The notes under the pieces are model-generated. The model was not told the origin of the DNA and did no database searches. It was given only the letters and a program-made list of their open reading frames with translations. Positions 58,052 to 64,000 of a stretch of 64,000 nucleotides of DNA are shown here, piece after piece; positions within the stretch are counted from its first letter, which is position 1; each line of letters opens with the position of its first letter. Source of the stretch: Hyphomicrobiales bacterium. Its GTDB lineage: Bacteria > Pseudomonadota > Alphaproteobacteria > Rhizobiales > Beijerinckiaceae. The translations under genes and the position numbers were made by a program. The stretch lies in contig JAIXSM010000028.1 of the NCBI GenBank assembly GCA_027484655.1, forward strand, positions 1-64,000. The letters run 5' to 3'.

Positions 58052-58876
58052 TCAACGCCAGATTGGAAGCTCGAGCCACCAGCCCCACCACTCCGGCCAG
58101 CTGCGGGTCCAGAACGGGCCGCTGATGACGATGCATACAGCGCTCCAGAAGCCGGCGGACAGAGCCAGGAAAAGACCGAGACGGTGAATGCCCAATGTGC
58201 CGATGGAGTAACCGATCGCGTCGCGGAAGAAGGTGTTCTCGTGCTCGGCGGTCTTGACGATCTGGCCTTTGGGCGGATTGGTCGCCGACAGCACAAGCGC
58301 GCCATGAAGCGACAGCGCAAGGGTGGTGGTGAAGAAGAAGGTCACCGCCAGCATGTGCGCCGGATTATAGTGGAAGTGCAGATACTGATAGCCAACGTTG
58401 GAAACCCAGTCGAGGTGACTGAAAATTCCATACGGGAACCCATGGCCCCAGGCGCCGAGCAGCACTGGGCGGATCACAACCAGCGTCACGTAGGCGAAGA
58501 TCGCGACCGAGAAAGCGAACGGAACATGGTAGCCCATGCCGAGCTTGCGGCAGATTTCGACTTCACGCAGCGCCCATGACGAGAACGCGCCGATCGCGCA
58601 TATCGTGATGATCTGCCAAAGGCCGCCTTCCATCAGCGGCGCAAGGCCAAGCCCGTAACTGATATCCGGCGGCGCGATGTTGATCGCCCACGGATTCCAT
58701 GTTGGGCCCTGGGACGCGCCATAAAAGATCAGCGCAGTTCCCAAGATTGAGAAGAAGGCCGTCGTAACTCCGAAGAAGCCGACGTAGAACGGGCCGACCC
58801 AGAAATCGAATAGATCGCCCCCGAGGAGGGTGCCTCCACGCACCCTGTACTTTTTTTCGAAACTGAGCATTGCCAT
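58052..58876 (-). CDS. pufL: photosynthetic reaction centre L subunit PufL
   Basis: 274 residues from the ATG at 58876 (GAGGGTCGCC upstream), giving the standard start [43 protein letters not shown] has the bacteriochlorophyll and special-pair histidines. Five helices are present and the end [10 protein letters not shown] is normal. A strong hairpin precedes the gene, as in puf operons where LH1 is made in excess over the reaction centre. Confidence 0.99.
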   Translation of the reverse strand: MAMLSFEKKYRVRGGTLLGGDLFDFWVGPFYVGFFGVTTAFFSILGTALIFYGASQGPTWNPWAINIAPPDISYGLGLAPLMEGGLWQIITICAIGAFSSWALREVEICRKLGMGYHVPFAFSVAIFAYVTLVVIRPVLLGAWGHGFPYGIFSHLDWVSNVGYQYLHFHYNPAHMLAVTFFFTTTLALSLHGALVLSATNPPKGQIVKTAEHENTFFRDAIGYSIGTLGIHRLGLFLALSAGFWSAVCIVISGPFWTRSWPEWWGWWLELPIWR

Positions 58877-58930
58877 GGCGACCCTCGATCGTGGTGCTGA
58901 CTGCTGTGGTTTGTCTCGTGCGAGAGTGAT

Positions 58931-58961
58931 AGGGACAGGCGGGACTGGCCCGCCCGCCCCT
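58931..58961 (-). other. intercistronic hairpin between pufA and pufL
   Basis: On the minus-strand RNA, AGGGGCGGGCGGG pairs with CCCGCCUGUCCCU (11 Watson-Crick pairs and 2 G-U wobbles) with a 5-nt loop. It occupies the position of the stabilising hairpin that protects the pufBA segment from 3' decay in Rhodobacter. Confidence 0.75.
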
Positions 58962-58973
58962 GTGCGCGTAGGC

Positions 58974-59180
58974 TCAGAGGATCGCGAAGGGCGCCGCCGG
59001 CGGAGCCGGAGGAGCAACAACTTCGCTGGTCTTGACCCGCGACGCGCGCGGACCTTCGATCCAGTTGAACCGGTCGGTGCTGAGCATAATGAAGTGAAGG
59101 GTGAACGCCAGCGTCGCAAGGAACAGCGCAAGGCCGATCAGCGCGCGACGGGGATCGACGAGATACCAAATCTTGTACAT
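58974..59180 (-). CDS. pufA: LH1 alpha polypeptide PufA
   Basis: 68 residues. [20 protein letters not shown] opens as a light-harvesting alpha chain. One transmembrane helix holds the bacteriochlorophyll ligand His29 in AFTLHFIML, and FNWIEG follows. The C-terminal tail is rich in Pro and Ala. It builds the LH1 ring with PufB. It starts 11 bp after pufB ends; the transcript continues through the hairpin to pufL. Confidence 0.97.
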   Translation of the reverse strand: MYKIWYLVDPRRALIGLALFLATLAFTLHFIMLSTDRFNWIEGPRASRVKTSEVVAPPAPPAAPFAIL

Positions 59181-59191
59181 TTGCTATCTCC

Positions 59192-59404
59192 TCAGCCGAT
59201 CAGTTTCGTGACGATGGTCGTGGTGTCCTCGAGAAGAGCATAGCCCTTCACACTCGGGAACCACGGACGCCACTGCCAAACCAGGAAGTGGGCGATGACC
59301 GCGATCACGACGTAACCGATCGTGCTCGTGACCATCAGCGAGTGAAACTCCCTCGCCTCTTCGGCATTGAGGCCAGTAATTGTACTGCGCTTGTTTTCCA
59401 TCAT
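59192..59404 (-). CDS. pufB: LH1 beta polypeptide PufB with a long C-terminal tail
   Basis: 70 residues. GLNAEEAREFHSLMVTSTIG carries the N-terminal helix, His39 in AVIAHFLVW is the bacteriochlorophyll ligand and WRPWF ends the membrane helix. LH1 beta chains often end soon after this, at about 47-55 residues, but here about 21 further residues (from PSVKGYALLE to the end) follow. Two ATGs open the frame. A hairpin at 59487-59510 lies upstream. Confidence 0.96.
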   Translation of the reverse strand: MMENKRSTITGLNAEEAREFHSLMVTSTIGYVVIAVIAHFLVWQWRPWFPSVKGYALLEDTTTIVTKLIG

Positions 59405-59486
59405 GATAGAACCTCCTGCTTTTCACCGGGAACGCTATTTTGTACGTTCTCGGCTTCTCATCGGATGCATGAGCGCTCCGATGAAA

Positions 59487-59510
59487 TCTCCATATTTTGC
59501 AATATGGAGA
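59487..59510 (-). other. hairpin between pufQ and pufB
   Basis: The 9-bp perfect stem TCTCCATAT-TTTGCA-ATATGGAGA lies 83 bp before the pufB start. A second inverted pair ATCGGA...TCCGAT spans 59459-59482. In puf mRNAs such structures sit at processing sites and protect the pufBA segment at its 5' end. Confidence 0.6.
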
Positions 59511-59524
59511 GCCTGCGAGTGACA

Positions 59525-59770
59525 TCACCCCATGAAGGCCATGGGGATGGAGGCACTCGCAAGTTTCTTTGCCTCTCCATAAATAGAGCGGTCATTGTTC
59601 GTGTTGGCCGGCGCAGCGATTCGCTTGGCGCATGCGGCCAGAAAGAAAACTGGAAAGGTGAGAGCGTAGATCGCCCTGTATTCCCTGGAGCAGCTGCGCG
59701 AGCGCGAGCGGCGCCCGGAGACGGAGTCGTTGTTTGCATACGCATCAGTCATGAGACGAGCCTCCGTCAT
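59525..59770 (-). CDS. pufQ: PufQ-like protein between bchZ and pufB
   Basis: 81 residues from an ATG that overlaps the bchZ stop (ATGA). A second ATG at 59752 has GGAGG 8 nt upstream and may be the real start. The N-terminus is polar and Arg/Ser-rich, then [22 protein letters not shown] gives a single hydrophobic helix after the EYR sequence typical of PufQ. PufQ, in the same place in Rhodobacter, affects bacteriochlorophyll formation. Sequence similarity is weak in this family, so position (bchZ-pufQ-pufB) carries much of the call. Confidence 0.8.
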   Translation of the reverse strand: MTEARLMTDAYANNDSVSGRRSRSRSCSREYRAIYALTFPVFFLAACAKRIAAPANTNNDRSIYGEAKKLASASIPMAFMG

Positions 59771-61215
59771 GTCGTCTGTCCTTCAAAAACAAGCTTTCGA
59801 GCGCTCTCTACGCATGGCGCCGTCACGCACTCCGCGCCACCTGCGCGCGCTGAACGCTCAGCGGCGTCGCGCATGCGCCTGGCGGCCGAGATGCGAACCA
59901 GAACCGGACTTGCAGCGAGCACATCATCGAGAAGCGATTGCGCCTCTGCGCTCCACGCCATTTCAGTTTCAAGGCGGCTCGGCGTCGCCTCGATCCGGTC
60001 GAGATCGTTGGCGAGCGGCAGGATGTGGAACAGCGCATCAAACAGCGCGTTACAAACCTCCTGGATGATATAGACCGCGCCAGAATAGCCCATGAAGGGC
60101 GTGCCCGTGTGCCGTCTAATGATCGCGCCAGGGAAAGAGGCGGGAATAAAGGTCGCTTTGCTGCCTGCTTCCGCGAGGTACATGCGTTCGTTGAAACTAC
60201 CAAAGAACACCAGCGGCGGCGACTGCTTGAGAGAGTTTCTAATAGAGATGTTGTCCGGCTTCACGCCGGCTTTGCGCGACGCCGCCAGAGTGCAGGGCAG
60301 GCCCATTTCCTCTTCGAGAAAATTACGCAGGCCGCGTGTGTAGGTTTCGCTTGCAACCACCGCGAAGGACGCGGTGCCGAAGAAATCCTGCGTCACCGAC
60401 CGCCAGAGATCCCAAAGCGGCTTGATCGTCGTGTGCTTTTCGCGCTCGATGAACGGTTCAGGATCGACGCCGATCAGCTCGCCGAGAGTGCGCAGGAACT
60501 TGGTCGTGCTGTGCAGGCCAATGGGCGCCTGAAGGTACGGACGCTCCAGAAGTTCACACAGACCGCGCCCAAACTCGCGATACATGCAGACATTCGCGTC
60601 CGCGTCAGCGAGCTTCGGGATATCGGCCATATGCGAGCCGAGGGGGAACGTCATGTTCACCTCGGCGCCGATCCCTTCGATCAACCGCCGAATTTCGGCG
60701 AGATCAGAGGGTGTGTTGAAGACGCCGTAAGTCGGACCGATGATGTTGACGCGGGGCTTGCGACCCTCCCGCGCCTTCAGCTTCGGCACGCGCTTGGGGC
60801 CATGCTCTTTCCAAAGCCAGGCCATGGCGCGGTCGGCGCTCTGCCATTGATCCTCATCAATGGTGCGCGGAAGAAAACGCTGGATACTTGTGCCTTCAGG
60901 CGTCGCGCCGCCGCCGATCATCTCGGCGATAGAACCCGTGACAACGACGCTCGGCAGATGGGGATCGAGCGTTTCGTGCGCCCGCTTCATGGCCTGCTCG
61001 GTGCCATGCTGGGCGAGTTCTTCTTCACCGAGCCCGGTCACAACCACGGGCAACTCGTGGGGAGGCAGGCCGTCGGTGTAATGAAGAACCGCGGTGACAG
61101 GCAGGTTCTCGCAGCCCACGGGGCCATCGACGATCACCTGGAGGCCCTTGATCGCCGTAAAGACGTAGACCGCACCCCAGTAGCCGCCCGCGCGATCATG
61201 ATCGAGGATCAGCAT
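59767..61215 (-). CDS. bchZ: chlorophyllide a reductase subunit BchZ
   Basis: 482 residues, a NifK-like protein. [19 protein letters not shown] and [11 protein letters not shown] (Cys35) open the protein, and [13 protein letters not shown] and [13 protein letters not shown] are typical. With BchY it carries the 4Fe-4S cluster and the substrate pocket that reduces ring B. Its ATG shares a base with the bchY stop (TGATG). The start fits the family. Confidence 0.98.
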   Translation of the reverse strand: MLILDHDRAGGYWGAVYVFTAIKGLQVIVDGPVGCENLPVTAVLHYTDGLPPHELPVVVTGLGEEELAQHGTEQAMKRAHETLDPHLPSVVVTGSIAEMIGGGATPEGTSIQRFLPRTIDEDQWQSADRAMAWLWKEHGPKRVPKLKAREGRKPRVNIIGPTYGVFNTPSDLAEIRRLIEGIGAEVNMTFPLGSHMADIPKLADADANVCMYREFGRGLCELLERPYLQAPIGLHSTTKFLRTLGELIGVDPEPFIEREKHTTIKPLWDLWRSVTQDFFGTASFAVVASETYTRGLRNFLEEEMGLPCTLAASRKAGVKPDNISIRNSLKQSPPLVFFGSFNERMYLAEAGSKATFIPASFPGAIIRRHTGTPFMGYSGAVYIIQEVCNALFDALFHILPLANDLDRIEATPSRLETEMAWSAEAQSLLDDVLAASPVLVRISAARRMRDAAERSARAGGAECVTAPCVESARKLVFEGQTT

Positions 61216-62723
61216 CAGACCGGCTCCTCAACCTTGCGCGTTGCAGCGGCCTTTTCGAGCTTGCGTTTGTAGGCTTCGCGATACTCCGGACGATCCTTCG
61301 GCTCGGCTTGCCACACGCCTGCGGCATGGCCTTCGCCGACGCCCTCGAAGAACTCGCGCATGGTGTCCATGCGGTCGCGCCCGGCGATTGCGGCATTGAC
61401 CACCTGCGCCAGCGAGCCCGCGCCAGCGGCGCCAAACAACGGCCGCGCCGACACGAGGTTCGTGAAGTAAAGGGAGGGCGTGCCAGCTTCCTTTGCCTTC
61501 TGCACGACAGGCGTCGTGCCAATGGCGAGGTCAGGCCGGTATTCGGCAACGGCCGCGAGATCCTGCTCGAGCGACGCGCGATAGGTGACGCGCGCGCCAT
61601 GCGCTTCAAGCCATGCGCGATCCGCTTCGGACCACGGCGTGCGCGGGCACGCTGTGCCCACGTACGGCACGTGCGCGCCGCTTTCGATCAGCAGCCGCGC
61701 CACGAGGAGTTCCGACCCCTCATAACCCGACACTGTGATGCGCCCCTTCACGGGAGAAGCGGCCAGAGCAGCGCGGATGCGCGGCAACGCAGCGGCTTTC
61801 GCAGCATCGATTTTCGCTTGTGGCGCATTGATGGCGCGACCGATTGAGTCGATCCATTCAGCGGTGCCGTCGCAGCCGACAGGCCCGGAGCCGACAACCG
61901 GTCGACCGGCCGCCTCGAATTCGCGCACGGAGGCGCGATAGAACGGATGAAGCGCCGCAACGGCCGCGCAGTCGAGCGCGGAGTAAAGCTCCCGCCATTC
62001 GCGCGTTGGGGTCACCGGCCCGGCAGCGACGCCGAGCGGCGCCAACAACTGGCCGATGGTCATGGGATCGGCGGGGAAAATCTCGCCAAGGAGGGTGATC
62101 GTCGGCATCCCGCTGCGTCCGCCGCGGGGCGCCTGCACGGGCCCTTGTTGAGCCTCCTGCCGCGCATAGTTGAGCATGGCGCCGGCGAGCACATCCTTCG
62201 CCTCGGCGTGGGTTGGAATGCCGAAGCCTGGCACGTCGATGCCGATGATGCGAACGCCATTGATCTCCTTGGGCAGGAGTTGCAACGGCACGCCCGAGGC
62301 GGTGGGCACGCACAGATTCGTGACGACAATGGCGTCATACATAGCGGGGTCCGCCATCTCGAACACCGCTTCGCGGATGTCCTCGAACAGCTTGCCGGTG
62401 ACGAGCGTTTCAGAGTTGAACGGCACGTACCCGACGCTGCGGCGCGCGCCATAGAAGTGCGCAGTGAACGTGAGCCCGTAGACGCAGCACGCCGAACCCG
62501 AAAGGATCGTCGCCGTGCGGCGCATGCGCAGACCAACACGCAGCGAACCGAATGCAGGGCACATGCTCTGCGGTTGGTCGTGTGGACCCTTCGGATAGTC
62601 AGCGGCGTACCGCTCGAGCGTCTCGCTCTTTCCAGCCGCTGCGGCCGCGCGGCGCATCTCGTCGGCGCCAGCGTGGCAGCCGGAGTCGCCTGAGGGTGCG
62701 GGTTGAAGGGTCGGTTCGGTCAT
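61215..62723 (-). CDS. bchY: chlorophyllide a reductase subunit BchY
   Basis: 502 residues from the ATG at 62723. The upstream frame is spurious. [16 protein letters not shown] (Cys55), [20 protein letters not shown] (Cys79/80) and [14 protein letters not shown] are the cluster-ligand and substrate regions of this NifD-like subunit. With BchX and BchZ it reduces the C7-C8 bond of chlorophyllide a to bacteriochlorophyllide. It lies 7 bp after bchX. Confidence 0.98.
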   Translation of the reverse strand: MTEPTLQPAPSGDSGCHAGADEMRRAAAAAGKSETLERYAADYPKGPHDQPQSMCPAFGSLRVGLRMRRTATILSGSACCVYGLTFTAHFYGARRSVGYVPFNSETLVTGKLFEDIREAVFEMADPAMYDAIVVTNLCVPTASGVPLQLLPKEINGVRIIGIDVPGFGIPTHAEAKDVLAGAMLNYARQEAQQGPVQAPRGGRSGMPTITLLGEIFPADPMTIGQLLAPLGVAAGPVTPTREWRELYSALDCAAVAALHPFYRASVREFEAAGRPVVGSGPVGCDGTAEWIDSIGRAINAPQAKIDAAKAAALPRIRAALAASPVKGRITVSGYEGSELLVARLLIESGAHVPYVGTACPRTPWSEADRAWLEAHGARVTYRASLEQDLAAVAEYRPDLAIGTTPVVQKAKEAGTPSLYFTNLVSARPLFGAAGAGSLAQVVNAAIAGRDRMDTMREFFEGVGEGHAAGVWQAEPKDRPEYREAYKRKLEKAAATRKVEEPV

Positions 62724-62730
62724 GGCCGCC

Positions 62731-63744
62731 TCAAACCGTGTCGTAGACGATTTCGAGCGAGGGCTTTTCAACCACCGACCGCCCGCACATATCCTCGATG
62801 GTCGCGGGCTCCAGCACCACGTCGCGTCCCACCACCTCGCTCTTGAACAGGCCGAGCAGGCCATCCTGGGTGAGGGGCTTGGGACGCACGGGCGGAGCTT
62901 CCGCAACGTTTTTCGCCAGCTCCGCAAACAGCGGGCCCCACTGCCCGTCGGGGCGTGCGACGATTTCGTAGTTGGCGCTCTTGCGGCGAATGTCTTCATG
63001 CGCCGGAATGGCTGCGAGCACCGGAATGCCAGCGGCTTCCGCGAAAGCCTGCGCCTCGCCGGTCATGTCGTCCTTGTTGATGACCATGCCGGCGACGCCG
63101 ACGTTTCCACCAAGCTTGCGGAAGTACTCAACCGCCGAGCAGACGTTGTTGGCGACATACAGAGACTGGAGATCGTTCGAGCCGACGACGATGACTTTCT
63201 GACACATGTCGCGAGCGATCGGCAGACCGAAGCCGCCGCACACCACGTCGCCGAGGAAGTCGAGCAGCACGTAGTCGAAGCCCCACTCATGGAAGCCCAG
63301 CTTCTCAAGAAGCTCGAAGCCATGGATGATTCCGCGCCCGCCGCATCCGCGACCCACCTCGGGTCCGCCCAGCTCCATGGCGAACACACCGCCGCTCTTG
63401 AAGCACACGTCGCCGATCTTCACCTCGTCGCCAGCGAGCTTCTTCTTCGTCGATGTTTCGATGATGGTCGGACACGCACGGCCGCCGAACAGAAGCGAAG
63501 TTGTGTCGCTCTTGGGATCGCAACCGATGAGCAGCACGCGCTTACCCTGCTGCGCCATCATGTGCGAGAGGTTGGCGAGCGTGAAGCTCTTGCCGATGCC
63601 GCCCTTGCCGTAGATGGCGATGATCTGCGTCTGCTTCTTCGCTTCGCCCATGGCCGGAAGATCCGGCTCAATAGCGGCCTCCTCGCGCAGGGCGCGCGCG
63701 GCGGCGGCGGCGGCGGAGAGCTTGGGGTCGTGAACGGCGTTCAT
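62731..63744 (-). CDS. bchX: chlorophyllide a reductase ATPase subunit BchX
   Basis: 337 residues from the ATG at 63744 (GGAGG 8 nt upstream; overlaps the bchC stop by ATGA). An in-frame ATG at 63750 lies too close to the ribosome site. It is NifH-like: Walker A GKGGIGKS (46-53), [16 protein letters not shown] and the cluster cysteines in GCGGRGI and VCGGFGL. An N-terminal extension of about 40 residues, typical of BchX versus BchL, is present. It passes electrons to BchY-BchZ. Confidence 0.98.
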   Translation of the reverse strand: MNAVHDPKLSAAAAAARALREEAAIEPDLPAMGEAKKQTQIIAIYGKGGIGKSFTLANLSHMMAQQGKRVLLIGCDPKSDTTSLLFGGRACPTIIETSTKKKLAGDEVKIGDVCFKSGGVFAMELGGPEVGRGCGGRGIIHGFELLEKLGFHEWGFDYVLLDFLGDVVCGGFGLPIARDMCQKVIVVGSNDLQSLYVANNVCSAVEYFRKLGGNVGVAGMVINKDDMTGEAQAFAEAAGIPVLAAIPAHEDIRRKSANYEIVARPDGQWGPLFAELAKNVAEAPPVRPKPLTQDGLLGLFKSEVVGRDVVLEPATIEDMCGRSVVEKPSLEIVYDTV

Positions 63745-64000
63745 GAGCATTGCCTCCAGTCGAGAACCATTTTCAGGCAGCGAGGATCTTCAAACGCTGT
63801 CCTGTATGCGTCTTGCGCGCTTTCTGCCCGCGCGCGATGCGTGACGAGTCCGTCAAGCGAGAGCGCGCCGCGGGAGATGAGAGTCTGAACATGTGCGAGA
63901 TCAGCGGGGCGCCACTCGGCGGCAATTCGCAGGCGCGCCTCCCGCATGAAGGCGGGTGCGAAGGCGAACGAGACATCGCCCTCATAAAAGCCCGCCAGCA
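63741..64000 (-). CDS. bchC: 3-hydroxyethyl bacteriochlorophyllide a dehydrogenase BchC (C-terminal part, runs off the right edge)
   Basis: The last 86 residues are in the window, beginning [20 protein letters not shown] and ending [10 protein letters not shown]. This is the C-terminus of BchC, a zinc-type MDR alcohol dehydrogenase that oxidises the C3 hydroxyethyl group to acetyl. [21 protein letters not shown] is the characteristic substrate/cofactor segment. The stop overlaps the bchX start, which is the normal bchCXYZ order. The start and the operon promoter lie outside the window. Confidence 0.93.
   Translation of the reverse strand, partial: LAGFYEGDVSFAFAPAFMREARLRIAAEWRPADLAHVQTLISRGALSLDGLVTHRARAESAQDAYRTAFEDPRCLKMVLDWRQCS

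Overview
The window comes from a GC-rich alphaproteobacterium, most likely of the order Hyphomicrobiales (Rhizobiales). The evidence is the gene content and order of its photosynthesis gene cluster, the many Bug-type solute receptors, and intergenic palindromes of a style common in that order. The genus cannot be fixed from the sequence alone. No rRNA, tRNA, CRISPR array, transposase, integrase or plasmid gene was found.

Positions 1-29600 are an accessory catabolic region. It holds a pyrone-dicarboxylate-lactonase-like hydrolase, a DUF1932 dehydrogenase, two TauD/TfdA dioxygenases, an SDR, a CrtI-like oxidoreductase, one tripartite tricarboxylate transporter (tctCBA) and six further orphan Bug receptors. 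It also holds an SsuD/SfnG-like flavin monooxygenase, small cupin and VOC enzymes, an Lrp regulator and an NmrA protein. Three proteins of the maleate isomerase/arylmalonate decarboxylase/Asp-Glu racemase fold all lack the usual catalytic cysteines. Positions 21130-27739 look like one GntR-controlled minus-strand operon with two FAD hydroxylases, a cupin, one of the cysteine-less isomerase homologues, a leaderless NMT1-like protein and an isochorismatase-type amidohydrolase. Its substrate is unknown.

Positions 29597-64000 are a photosynthesis gene cluster. Divergent tspO and bchI-bchD come first. A compact minus-strand superoperon follows, reading from 49770 down to 33075: bchF-bchN-bchB-bchH-bchL-bchM-lhaA-puhA-puhB-puhC-orf95-acsF-puhE-hemA-ispH-orf86. 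The regulators aerR and ppsR are divergent from bchF, and bchG, a bch2-type MFS gene and bchP follow on the plus strand. Convergent to these is the minus-strand operon bchC(partial)-bchX-bchY-bchZ-pufQ-pufB-pufA-pufL-pufM-pufC, which runs off the right edge.

Together these genes make bacteriochlorophyll a from ALA (hemA) through Mg chelation (BchHID), methylation (BchM), the O2-dependent cyclase (AcsF), dark protochlorophyllide reduction (BchLNB), chlorin reduction (BchXYZ), C3 modification (BchF/BchC) and phytylation and reduction (BchG/BchP). They also build a type-II reaction centre with LH1 and a tetraheme cytochrome. Only the oxygen-dependent cyclase is present in the window (no bchE). 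PpsR-type sites (TGT-N12-ACA) lie before bchG (perfect) and bchF (one mismatch), which fits redox/light repression by PpsR with AerR as antirepressor.
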